A stretch of 34,956 bases of DNA, taken from contig CAKMJS010000136.1 in the NCBI GenBank assembly GCA_927405585.1, forward strand, positions 1-34,956, written 5' to 3'. The stretch is from an uncultured Desulfosporosinus sp. (lineage in GTDB: Bacteria; Bacillota; Desulfitobacteriia; Desulfitobacteriales; Desulfitobacteriaceae). The notes under the pieces are model-generated. The model saw nothing but the letters and a program-made list of their open reading frames with translations. It ran no database searches and was not told the origin of the DNA. Shown here one piece after another: positions 1 to 6,485 of this stretch (its first letter is position 1; each line of letters begins with the position of its first letter). Position numbers and translations under genes: made by a program.

Positions 1-138
1 TTCCCAGCAAATTCGCCATCCTTGGCTCAGTTGCTGGCTTCGCACGTCCTGTGCTCAGCCCCGTATCTGGGGTCGCTTACACGGAAGTTTGCTATTCTGC
101 TTACGTAAAGACGTCGCGCTCGTGTCACACTGCGTCCC
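1..138. repeat. Copy 1 of a long inverted repeat (cut by window edge)
   Basis: The reverse complement of this stretch recurs at 6486-6689, starting base for base at 1 versus 6689 and ending at 138 versus 6486. The main difference is about 66 extra bases in the second copy, between the segments matching GCTTCGCAC and GTCCTGTGCTC. The stretch includes a GCC-ATCCTT-GGC hairpin at 15-26, which reads as GCC-AAGGAT-GGC on the minus strand. An open frame crosses it, but it has no ribosome site and no recognisable protein features, so I treat the region as non-coding. The repeat may continue to the left of the window. Confidence 0.85.
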
Positions 139-295
139 TAGCTGGGGTCGAAGAACAAATAGCGCAAAAGAAGGCGCCTCTGAGTCATAAAACTCAGAAA
201 CGCCATAGCCTCTTATTCATATCTATTCCTATTCCTCATCACTCTAGCCAGAGGGGCGGCGATCACACGCTCCGACGCCTATGCGTGAGTCGTAG

Positions 296-440
296 CCAAA
301 CTCGGCTTTAAGCCCTATCATCGGCAGGGCGGGAAACAAGGATGTTTCCCGCCGGCACTGTGACAAGGATGTCACATCTGCCACGAAACACATGTGTTTC
401 GCCCAACCTCTTACATCGAAGGCTTAAAGCCCTAGTTTGG
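296..440. repeat. Multi-branched structured element with three internal hairpins
   Basis: Bases 296-314 and 421-440 are inverted repeats: 7 bp (CCAAACT/AGTTTGG), a small bulge, then 11 bp (GGCTTTAAGCC/GGCTTAAAGCC). They enclose three hairpins. The first is a perfect 10-bp stem at 328-337/344-353 with loop AAGGAT. The second is a 6-bp stem at 359-364/371-376 with the same loop AAGGAT. The third is an 18-bp perfect palindrome at 384-401. The overall fold would be a closing stem with three arms. I recognise no known RNA family. It could be a transcribed RNA or a mobile palindromic repeat. Confidence 0.6.
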
Positions 441-450
441 TAGACGAACG

Positions 451-563
451 CATGGCTGAGGACGTGTCTCGCAGACCCTCCCTAGTTGGGCACGATGAAA
501 TGGCCGAGGACGTGTGATCGCGGACCTCCGAGGACGTGTCTCGTGGTCCCTCCCTACTTGAGC
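451..563. repeat. Three degenerate direct repeats built on GAGGACGTGT
   Basis: GAGGACGTGT occurs at 458-467, 506-515 and 530-539. The first and third are followed by related tails (CTCCCTAGTTGGGCAC at 478-493 and CTCCCTACTTGAGCAC at 548-563). The third tail runs into the 3' end of the SGNH-like gene, so its last codons (Val-Leu-Lys-stop) lie inside a repeat unit. With the structured element to the left, this makes 1-553 an almost purely repetitive, GC-rich region without a supportable gene. Confidence 0.6.
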
Positions 564-1240
564 ACTTGTGCAGCATAATCCCCCATCGTTACGTACCCTT
601 TGGCAGTTGGATACTTCCCATCGGCTGATAAACCGCTTATGTATTTCCCATTGGAATCAAACAACACCGTAGAAAAATCCAAAATCAAAATCTTTTCAGT
701 CTTGGCGTATTCGATCTCCCACTCTCGTGTATCTTTAATGCTTTGTTGGACTCCAGGGTAGCCGATCGGTAATGCTAGGATTGGAATAATATGATTGGCT
801 TTTGCCTTTCCCACCATGGCAATAATATTTGTTTTGACCTCTTCGAGAGGCACTTCCTGAATGGCATCTCCGATCCCTGCGAAGATAATGACTCGACCCG
901 GTTTCTCTGCCACCACATCCGCATCGAAGCGGTTAAGAAGGTCTTTCGCGGTCTGCCGTATTGTCCCCTTATTAACCACGGAAACCTCCAAAATGTCCGC
1001 CATCCGCTTAGTCCAGGAATGTGCCGCGTCCAGCGGATATCCTAAAGTAAATGAATCTCCCAAAGCGACAATCTTTGTATTGCTTAAGGTCTGAGTTGTT
1101 TTTAATCCTGGGGTTGGTGTCTCCACTACAGGTTTTTTCTCACCCTGCCCCCATAATCCAAAAAAACCAGCGATTAGCACGATAATAGCAAGCGCAGTAG
1201 CAGCTTGTATCAAGCGAATTTCCAATCGATATGTACGCAT
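554..1240 (-). CDS. Membrane-anchored SGNH/GDSL-hydrolase-like protein
   Basis: This 228-residue protein has an N-terminal membrane segment at about 12-30, so the rest is likely extracytoplasmic. The fold is that of SGNH/GDSL esterases: block I is LGDSFTLGY with the nucleophile position Ser63, and block II is NKG at 90-92. Two catalytic positions look altered. Block III, normally GxND, reads GIGD at 122-125. Block V, normally DGxHP, reads DGKYP at 207-211, with Tyr where the catalytic His is expected. It may be inactive, bind rather than cleave, or use another residue. ATG follows a GGAGGAG site. It is divergent from the YlbF operon, and its stop codon lies in repeat DNA. Fold confidence is good; substrate unknown. 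Confidence 0.8.
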   Translation of the reverse strand: MRTYRLEIRLIQAATALAIIVLIAGFFGLWGQGEKKPVVETPTPGLKTTQTLSNTKIVALGDSFTLGYPLDAAHSWTKRMADILEVSVVNKGTIRQTAKDLLNRFDADVVAEKPGRVIIFAGIGDAIQEVPLEEVKTNIIAMVGKAKANHIIPILALPIGYPGVQQSIKDTREWEIEYAKTEKILILDFSTVLFDSNGKYISGLSADGKYPTAKGYVTMGDYAAQVLK

Positions 1241-1406
1241 ATAACTCCTCCATTTTTAAAATAAAGCTTGTACTATTAAGGTTCTACATCATTCCCCACA
1301 ATCCTTCTTCATATCGACTTCAATCTTATTTTCACATGCCTGAAGCATCATACACCAGTACGCCCCTCAGAGCATATTTTGTATAAGGAAAAAAGGAGGT
1401 GCCCCT

Positions 1407-1889
1407 ATGAGTTACATCGACAAGGCCCGGGAATTGGGAGAGGCCCTGTCTCAAACCCCTGAAATTATAGGCTTGAAAGCTGCGGAAGCTTCTATTATGG
1501 CCGATCCTCTAAGCCAGGAAGCCTTTATCCAGTACCAGGAAAAAGAGCGTGGCTTAGTAACCACTCAAATGCTTAGTAAAGTCGTTCCTGAAAAAGAATC
1601 TCTAGCTCTAATCGATCTGAAGATCCGTCTTATGAATAAACATCCCCTGATTAAAGCGTACTTTGTTCAGCAACAGAAATTCGAAAAAATGATGGCCATG
1701 GTAAATCTAACTCTTACGACCTCAATGCATGGCATGCCCTCCGCCAATGATCTTCCCATACCGGAAGAATTAAAAGGCATGGCTCAGCAAATTCTTGACA
1801 AAATCGGTGGCGGAGAGATCGAGAAGATGCAAATTTCACCGGAAATGTTAAAAGGACTTAAACTCCCGCCTGGATTTACTCAGAAATAG
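1407..1889 (+). CDS. YlbF/YmcA-family protein
   Basis: This 160-residue, mostly helical cytoplasmic protein has the YlbF/YmcA (former DUF964) pattern: an N-terminal YIDKARELGEALSQTPE stretch, then a region around 35-50 with QEAFIQYQEKE, then long amphipathic helices. In Bacillus the family includes YlbF and YmcA, which act with YaaT on competence, biofilm formation and sporulation and on RNA maturation. Whether this copy does the same is unknown. The start is fixed by AAAAGGAGGTG eight bases before ATG. It heads a tight set of small genes ending at 2967 and may share their transcript. Confidence 0.8.
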   Translation: MSYIDKARELGEALSQTPEIIGLKAAEASIMADPLSQEAFIQYQEKERGLVTTQMLSKVVPEKESLALIDLKIRLMNKHPLIKAYFVQQQKFEKMMAMVNLTLTTSMHGMPSANDLPIPEELKGMAQQILDKIGGGEIEKMQISPEMLKGLKLPPGFTQK

Positions 1890-1911
1890 TTAAAGGAAGT
1901 GTTATTCCAAA

Positions 1912-2034
1912 GTGCGAGTCAACGGCTATCAAGGACCTTACCTCGTGAATGATATAACGCATCCCGTGACGTTCATCGCGTTCTTAATTGTCATGATCTT
2001 AGGGGTTTGGGTAATGCTTCGCACTTGGTTTTGA
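1912..2034 (+). CDS. Small single-span membrane protein (40 residues)
   Basis: GTG at 1912 follows AAAGGAAGTG (1892-1901) and opens a frame ending with TGA at 2032-2034. The product begins with a polar stretch (RVNGYQGPYLVNDITHPV) followed by one hydrophobic helix (about 19-36) and a short RTWF tail. It sits 22 bases after the YlbF gene and 29 bases before the next SD-backed start, as expected of an operon member. I recognise no family. Small membrane proteins of this shape are common among sporulation proteins, but that is only a guess here. Confidence 0.55.
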   Translation: MRVNGYQGPYLVNDITHPVTFIAFLIVMILGVWVMLRTWF

Positions 2035-2063
2035 TGGGTATATTTTGTGAAAGGAGGTCCGCC

Positions 2064-2687
2064 GTGATCAATCAATATGTTTGTGCCCTTCCGATGCCGG
2101 CGTCTCCTTTCACTTTTTCCATCTTAGTGACAAGTCCTATTCGGCGCGACCTGACCTTTAGCCCTGTCGGTGCGATGATCTTCCCTTTGGCATCGATTAA
2201 ACTTCACTTTGCCTCAATGATTATCGTTGGTCTGGACGTACTGATGGCGTTTCTCTTTAAAAGATCCTTAGCACATCCACCAACGTCCACCGCGCCCTCC
2301 TCTCTTTACCCTGTAACCCTGACCTTGGAACAACTGAATCAGCTTGTTCAATCAGCCCTCAAAGGGCAAGTCCCTATGCCCTCACCTATTTCATCTGTTT
2401 CGACTGTTCCTGGGCAAGGCTCAGGGCCCGTTGGTCCGGACCAACCGCTTTTTCCCGATAATTTGAGCGTCTCTTTATTTGTTTCAGCCCCGTTTGCTCC
2501 CTTTGACGGAAGCCCGGATACTTCGTTTACTGTCCCACTATTTGAGGTCCCGGGATCACCTGGCAACCTTATCATCGCTCTTGGTTTAATGATTGCGCAG
2601 TTCTTAGTTGAACAAGCCGGCGTAGGAACTCCGAATGGTACAGGGAATGGAGGGATCAATAATGCCATTTCTAGCTCGACCACGTAA
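2064..2687 (+). CDS. Hypothetical protein, Pro/Ser-rich centre
   Basis: I start this at GTG 2064, which follows AAAGGAGG (2050-2056); the frame is open further upstream, but no other start has a ribosome site. The 207-residue product has an N-terminal part with a hydrophobic stretch at about 45-66, a Pro/Ser/Gly-rich linker, and a C-terminal region with another hydrophobic stretch (NLIIALGLMIAQFLVEQ) and a Gly/Asn-rich tail. No family recognised. Its 3' end overlaps the next gene by 26 bases, implying coupled translation. Its place after a YlbF-family gene and before a 101-residue membrane protein suggests a surface or envelope role, by inference only. Confidence 0.6.
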   Translation: MINQYVCALPMPASPFTFSILVTSPIRRDLTFSPVGAMIFPLASIKLHFASMIIVGLDVLMAFLFKRSLAHPPTSTAPSSLYPVTLTLEQLNQLVQSALKGQVPMPSPISSVSTVPGQGSGPVGPDQPLFPDNLSVSLFVSAPFAPFDGSPDTSFTVPLFEVPGSPGNLIIALGLMIAQFLVEQAGVGTPNGTGNGGINNAISSSTT

Positions 2688-2967
2688 TCCAGCCTTTCCT
2701 ACGGGTATACCGCAGAGTCCACCGCCACATGGAGGTTCGGAACCTGAGACACCGGATCCTTTGGATTATGGGTTTAAGCGCCTTGTACCTCTTCTAAGGT
2801 CCCCACCCTTTGGAGCGGGTTTTTTGGCGTTAACCGTGTTCTTTTTTATAGCCTTTTTTTCGAATATACTCTTAGCTCCAGTAACTTTTGCGACACTTGG
2901 CATTACTGTCACGATAGGCACGTTAGGAATCCTTGCGCTAATTATACTGATCCAGTTTCTTTTCTAG
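2662..2967 (+). CDS. Hypothetical two-helix membrane protein
   Basis: ATG at 2662 follows GGAGGG (2649-2654) and gives 101 residues. The first 45 are Pro-rich and polar, followed by two hydrophobic helices separated by a short turn (about 52-74 and 77-100), with the chain ending right at the second helix. An in-frame ATG lies 27 bases upstream but has no matching ribosome site. It overlaps the preceding gene by 26 bases and is the last gene of the run starting at 1407. The downstream 3' region carries several hairpins and then a strong terminator at 3184-3235. No family recognised. Confidence 0.55.
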   Translation: MPFLARPRNPAFPTGIPQSPPPHGGSEPETPDPLDYGFKRLVPLLRSPPFGAGFLALTVFFFIAFFSNILLAPVTFATLGITVTIGTLGILALIILIQFLF

Positions 2968-3110
2968 GCGCTGGCCAAGACTCGAACAAGGATGTTCGAA
3001 ATTAGAGCATCGCCATGGAAGGCTAGATGCCGTGATGGCTGTAGCCATGGATGGCGAGAAGGGACCGCTGGTCAAGACTCAAACACGATGTTCGAGATGA
3101 GTAGCTCTGC
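2968..3110. repeat. Degenerate tandem repeat (about 97-bp period) with GGA-loop hairpins
   Basis: The segment starting at 2968 (GCGCTGGCCAAGACTCGAAC) returns in altered form at 3065 (CCGCTGGTCAAGACTCAAAC). The first unit holds a 6-bp hairpin at 2982-2999 with loop AAGGAT, then GCC/GGC hairpins with hexaloops ATGGAA (3012-3023) and ATGGAT (3044-3055). The hairpin in the second unit is degenerate (loop ACGAT, one mismatch). All of this lies between the last codon of the 101-residue gene and its terminator, so it would be part of that mRNA's 3' end. Confidence 0.6.
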
Positions 3111-3183
3111 GAGGAGGCAAGGCGCTGTGCTGCCGTGTTGCCGTGATCGCATGATGTCGTGATCGCAGTAAATCCCCGACGGC

Positions 3184-3235
3184 CATAGAAATAGGTAGGT
3201 AATTCTTGCGATTGAATTACCTACCTATTTCTATG
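3184..3235. terminator. Perfect 22-bp hairpin between convergent genes
   Basis: Bases 3184-3205 and 3214-3235 are perfectly complementary around an 8-base loop (TTGCGATT). The hairpin sits between the plus-strand operon ending at 2967 and the minus-strand gene ending at 3300. It is AT-rich and lacks a clean T-run on either side, so it may act as a bidirectional terminator or as an mRNA 3' stabiliser. Confidence 0.65.
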
Positions 3236-3299
3236 ATTAATCTGTTTAGCAATTCACCCATAACCCTTCCTTGTACTTAACCTCTTCGTAGTTAACTAG

Positions 3300-4175
3300 T
3301 TACTGGTTCGGCGGCAAAGAAGTTGGAGGCACGGTGTTACCGGGGTCTACGCCCATCTGATTCAGAGATTGAAGAATTTCTGGACTTATTGGGGCGGCGG
3401 CTTCCGGACTGACCGCGGGTTTCTTTCTACTATTGATAAAGCCCGATACCTTTCCCCACACAGTCGTTGCAGTATTCTTCACCGGAGTGAGAAACGTCAT
3501 CATTCCCATTGGATCTTTGACTTTCAATATGATCGGACCCATCGGTGCCTGCCCCAGCTGGGCTGGATTTTCCACGGAGACTACGACCCGACTGTAATGA
3601 TGAAGAGGAACTTGGCTTTGAAAATGCGCTCGATAAACTCCATTCCCAACGGGCCTTAAGGCTCCAACTAAAAATCCCGTCTTTCCCTTGTCATCCACCA
3701 AATAAGTCGCGTACATCCCCGTTTGTCCATGTGCAAGGAACGTTTGTGGTGCTGGGAGATTGGCAATCAAAAGAAAAGTATTGTCTGGTGAGATGGTAGC
3801 TACACCATTACCGATAATCCCTTCTTGTGCAGCTTGAAGAATAAGTTGACGAGTTTGCGCTTGATAATAGCCTTGGTTTTTAATAAATCCCATACCTTGA
3901 TCATATCCCTCCTGATTATACCCTTGTCCTTGAGTGTACGTTAAATTTTGGTTGTATCCACTCTGTTGTTGAGGAACAAAACCTGTGCCTTGTGCAGGGG
4001 GAGGGGTCTGATATGGTATCCCTTGAAAAGGGGGTTGCTTCGCCCCGATAAACCCTCCTCGAGAGTTTTGGATTTGTCCATTTTTTTGGAAAAATCCACT
4101 TGCTTTAAGTCCAGCACCCAACGTATTGCGAATAGAACCTGGAGAGTATCGCTCATCCCCACCGAACTTCACCAT
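3300..4175 (-). CDS. Hypothetical protein with Q/G/Y-rich N-terminal half
   Basis: ATG at 4175 has GGAGGGG just upstream; an in-frame ATG at 4190 overlaps that ribosome site and is less likely. The 291-residue product has an N-terminal region of about 110 residues rich in Gln, Gly, Tyr, Asn and Pro (GQGYNQEGYDQGMGF), as in coat or matrix proteins. A compact domain follows at about 120-225 (FLLIANLPAP, MYATYLVDDKGKTGFLVGAL, VVVSVENP). That domain resembles in layout the extracytoplasmic domain of RskA-type anti-sigma factors, but I cannot confirm it. The tail is Pro-rich, and no signal peptide or membrane segment is visible. A spore or surface structural role is plausible. Confidence 0.65.
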   Translation of the reverse strand: MVKFGGDERYSPGSIRNTLGAGLKASGFFQKNGQIQNSRGGFIGAKQPPFQGIPYQTPPPAQGTGFVPQQQSGYNQNLTYTQGQGYNQEGYDQGMGFIKNQGYYQAQTRQLILQAAQEGIIGNGVATISPDNTFLLIANLPAPQTFLAHGQTGMYATYLVDDKGKTGFLVGALRPVGNGVYRAHFQSQVPLHHYSRVVVSVENPAQLGQAPMGPIILKVKDPMGMMTFLTPVKNTATTVWGKVSGFINSRKKPAVSPEAAAPISPEILQSLNQMGVDPGNTVPPTSLPPNQ

Positions 4176-4199
4176 GCTCCCCTCCTTCATTTAAATCAT

Positions 4200-4228
4200 T
4201 TCAATGTAACTTTATAACATGATATGAT
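4200..4228 (+). promoter_or_regulatory. Candidate sigma-A-like promoter of the metallophosphoesterase gene
   Basis: TTCAAT (4200-4205), a 17-base spacer and TATGAT (4223-4228) precede the plus-strand gene starting at 4291. The -35 match is poor and the -10 match fair, so this is only a candidate. The region is shared with the divergent gene starting at 4175. Confidence 0.3.
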
Positions 4229-4290
4229 AGTGTAAATGGAAGGGTTCTGATTCCCCACATGTGGGCAACCTAATAATCGAGGAGGCAACC

Positions 4291-5250
4291 ATGCCTGATA
4301 AACGCCCCCCATCACTAACGAACAACATATCCCGCCGCAACTTTTTCCGTGGTATCGGCGGTTTTATTGCAAATCATTGGTTACTCACTAGCCTACCTCT
4401 TGGGGGTGTCGGAATTCTTGGCTATGCAAGACACGAGACCTTAGCTCTCAAAGAAGAACATTGGGAACTTTTTTACCCCAATCTACCCGCCTCTTTAGAG
4501 GGAAAGACGATCTGCCAACTCAGTGATTTGCATCTAGAATCCTTACGCATTTCGCCTGAGACCATTGAAGAGATTGTGATCGCTCAAAAGCCAGATCTAC
4601 TCGTAATTACCGGGGATATCATTTCCACTCGTACAGATTTAGATAAACTAGAAAGCTATTTAGGACGGCTTACAGCCACCTACGGAAAATATGTTGTCAT
4701 GGGTAACAACGATTACAGAAACCTTTCTCACACCCTTTTCAAGAGATATCTTATGCAATTTCAACACTTAGGGTGGACTACTTTACTGAACGATGCTTAT
4801 TTTTTTTCTAGCCTCAATCTATGGATCATCGGAGTTGATGACCCGGCCACTGCTCATGACGATGTGGATCTGGCCTACCAAAAGGTTTTCTCGTCTTCGT
4901 CTTCGTCTTCGTCCTCGCTCTCTTCTCTCGATACTCCTCCCTTTCGCCTCGTCTTAGCGCATTCCACAGATTGCCTCGACGATGTGGCAAAAAACGGTGC
5001 CGAACTTCTTCTAGCAGGGCATACCCATGGTGGACAAGTCCGTTTACCGGGACTTCAACCTCTGATCACAAATACCTATTTAGGGGATCTTGGATTCTAC
5101 GAAGGGTATCATGTGGTCAACGGTATTCCACTTTACATTAACAGGGGCATTGGTGAAAGCCTTATTCCATTACGTTTTAACGTCCCCCCAGAAATTGCTT
5201 TTTTCACCTTACACAGAGGGGACTCTCTACCACGACACCAATCCAGCTAA
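4291..5250 (+). CDS. Tat-exported metallophosphoesterase (YkuE/YaeI type)
   Basis: ATG at 4291 follows GAGGAGG and gives 319 residues. A twin-arginine signal (SRRNFFRG, 14-21) with a hydrophobic stretch to about 46 implies export of the folded protein. The calcineurin-like motifs are in order: DLH (79-81), GDI (108-110), GNND (138-141), AHS (223-225) and GHTHGGQ (243-249). These supply the two-metal site. Relatives include Bacillus YkuE and E. coli YaeI; the substrate here is unknown. Odd feature: nine serines in a row at 201-209, encoded by a TCGTCT hexanucleotide repeat at about 4892-4918, in the loop between GNND and the AHS motif. A terminator-like hairpin follows at 5288-5337. Confidence 0.9.
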   Translation: MPDKRPPSLTNNISRRNFFRGIGGFIANHWLLTSLPLGGVGILGYARHETLALKEEHWELFYPNLPASLEGKTICQLSDLHLESLRISPETIEEIVIAQKPDLLVITGDIISTRTDLDKLESYLGRLTATYGKYVVMGNNDYRNLSHTLFKRYLMQFQHLGWTTLLNDAYFFSSLNLWIIGVDDPATAHDDVDLAYQKVFSSSSSSSSSLSSLDTPPFRLVLAHSTDCLDDVAKNGAELLLAGHTHGGQVRLPGLQPLITNTYLGDLGFYEGYHVVNGIPLYINRGIGESLIPLRFNVPPEIAFFTLHRGDSLPRHQSS

Positions 5251-5287
5251 GCAACATATTATTTTTCTCAAAAGAGGCGTAACGATT

Positions 5288-5337
5288 AAAGAAAAGCGAC
5301 CTGCCGACAGAAAAATGTTCAATCGGTCGTTTCTTTT
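5288..5337 (+). terminator. Terminator-like hairpin after the metallophosphoesterase gene
   Basis: AAAGAAAAGCGACC (5288-5301) pairs imperfectly with GGTCGTTTCTTTT (5325-5337), with a further CCGA/TCGG pairing inside. The right arm is T-rich. The position just after the gene supports termination. Confidence 0.5.
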
Positions 5338-5380
5338 ACTAATACATATGGTAATATATAGAAGTAAAGGAGGATGGTAT

Positions 5381-5760
5381 ATGTTTGAAGGAACGGTAGA
5401 ATGGATTAGACAAGCAGACTATGATAACACGGCAGAAGCTATGTTTCAATCCGGGCGGTATATCTATCGATATTCATGATACATTTGGCTATAGAAAAAT
5501 CTCTTAAAGCTGTGTTAGTCGAAAATAGCCACGAAACGCCTCCCAAAATACATAATTTAGTGCTACTATTAAAACAGACAAACGTTCAATTGCCGGAACC
5601 ATTGAATAAGTTTATTATGCGCTTGAGTATGGCAGGTGTGTCTCTTAGATATCCAGAAGAACTAAGTAAGACTCTTGAAAAATACCCAAAATCGATAGCT
5701 CAAGAATATTTAAAGACGGCAAGAGAGGTGCTAGAATGCTTGAAACAAAAAGTGATATAA
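5381..5760 (+). pseudogene. Frameshifted HEPN-domain toxin gene
   Basis: An AAAGGAGG-backed ATG at 5381 opens a frame that stops at 5477-5479 after 32 residues (FEGTVEWIRQADYDNTAEAM, then GRYIYRYS). The rest of the domain continues in another frame: IFMIHLAIEKSLKA, then PPKIHNLVLLLKQTN, then a C-terminal helix ending ECLKQKVI. Adding one base near 5468 restores a continuous HEPN (PF05168-like) protein of about 127 residues. The upstream piece ends and the downstream piece begins in mid-motif. The gene overlaps the nucleotidyltransferase gene by 25 bases, the usual arrangement of HEPN/MNT toxin-antitoxin pairs. The shift could be real inactivation or a sequencing error. Confidence 0.8.
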
Positions 5761-6077
5761 AAGCAATAATACAATCATATCTTAATGCGTTAAACAAAAA
5801 AGGGTTGTCATCTGATAAATTATATCTGTTTGGTTCTCATTCCAAAGGCACAGCTACCCCCGAAAGCGATATAGATCTCATTATGGTTTCGTCAGGTTTT
5901 TCAGGAATGCCATTATGGCAACGGTGGGAAATACTCGGAGATGCATTGACAGAAGTAATGGAACCGATTGAAATTCTTGCTTATTCCCCAGAGGAGTTTG
6001 AACTTGAGCGTAATAAACAGTCTGGATTGTTAAATCATATTTTAAGACAAGCCGAAACAGCAGAAATACAGTTTTAA
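5736..6077 (+). CDS. MNT-type nucleotidyltransferase antitoxin
   Basis: This 113-residue protein has the minimal nucleotidyltransferase signature GSX10DXD: Gly33-Ser34, then Asp45 and Asp47 (GSHSKG, then SDIDL), with a likely third acidic residue at Glu79 (EPIEILAY). In characterised HEPN/MNT pairs the MNT protein neutralises the HEPN RNase by transferring AMP to it. The start follows AGAGGTG and overlaps the HEPN gene by 25 bases, so the two are translationally coupled. Unlike its partner, this gene is intact. No promoter of its own is visible. Confidence 0.85.
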   Translation: MLETKSDIKAIIQSYLNALNKKGLSSDKLYLFGSHSKGTATPESDIDLIMVSSGFSGMPLWQRWEILGDALTEVMEPIEILAYSPEEFELERNKQSGLLNHILRQAETAEIQF

Positions 6078-6299
6078 GAGACAAAAGCTTTGAACCGCCT
6101 GACTGTTCAATTAAGATTTTAAGTTTTCCAATATGGTCCTTATTTACACCCTCTATTTACTAATATGCTATCATTAGAAACATCTACTGCGTATTTGTTA
6201 AACATTAGTTATTAAATTTACCTGAATGGCAAGGAACGGCTCACAAGCACAGAATGCAAATCGACCGTCCCTGATTCTTAAAACTATAAGAGTTTTCAG

Positions 6300-6339
6300 G
6301 CAAAAATCCCGCAACATCAATTGATTGCGGGATTTTTGC
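6300..6339. terminator. Strong 15-bp hairpin with flanking A and T runs
   Basis: GCAAAAATCCCGCAA (6300-6314) and TTGCGGGATTTTTGC (6325-6339) are perfectly complementary around a 10-base loop, and the right arm is followed by TTTTT. It lies 220 bases after the MNT gene, with no gene between. It may end that transcript or belong to a separate short RNA. A small open frame on the minus strand spans the hairpin and looks spurious. Confidence 0.6.
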
Positions 6340-6400
6340 TTTTTGCGGCTTGCTTGCATAAGACGGTGCACATGAAATGTGCCGTACTCCGACACCCTGA

Positions 6401-6471
6401 TATTCGTTATTAGTTATTCGTTATTCGTTATTCTTTATTCGTTATTCTTTATTCGTTATTCTTTATCCGTT
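6401..6471. repeat. Heptanucleotide tandem repeat (TTATTCG/TTATTCT)
   Basis: About eight copies of a 7-base unit alternate between TTATTCG and TTATTCT from 6414 to 6471, with a degenerate lead-in from 6401. Length variation by slippage is likely. It sits at the edge of the GC-rich repeat at 6486. No gene lies nearby in a position to be phase-switched; the closest is the SleB-type gene, whose 3' end is at 6768. Confidence 0.85.
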
Positions 6472-6485
6472 CCCTGCCCAGGCCC

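Noticed and set aside
51-311. Open frame of 86 codons in the left repeat
   Set aside because: It lies within the inverted repeat and its hairpins, has no ribosome site and no protein-like pattern.
451-563. CRISPR-like array from the GAGGACGTGT repeats
   Set aside because: Only three unequal copies with unequal, partly related intervals; the shared part is too short and one copy enters a gene.
6198-6395. Minus-strand open frame of 65 codons after the MNT gene
   Set aside because: It runs through the 15-bp terminator hairpin and has no ribosome site; the frame is a by-product of the palindrome.
6401-6471. CRISPR-like array
   Set aside because: Units are 7 bases long and directly adjacent, with no spacers; there are no cas genes in the window.
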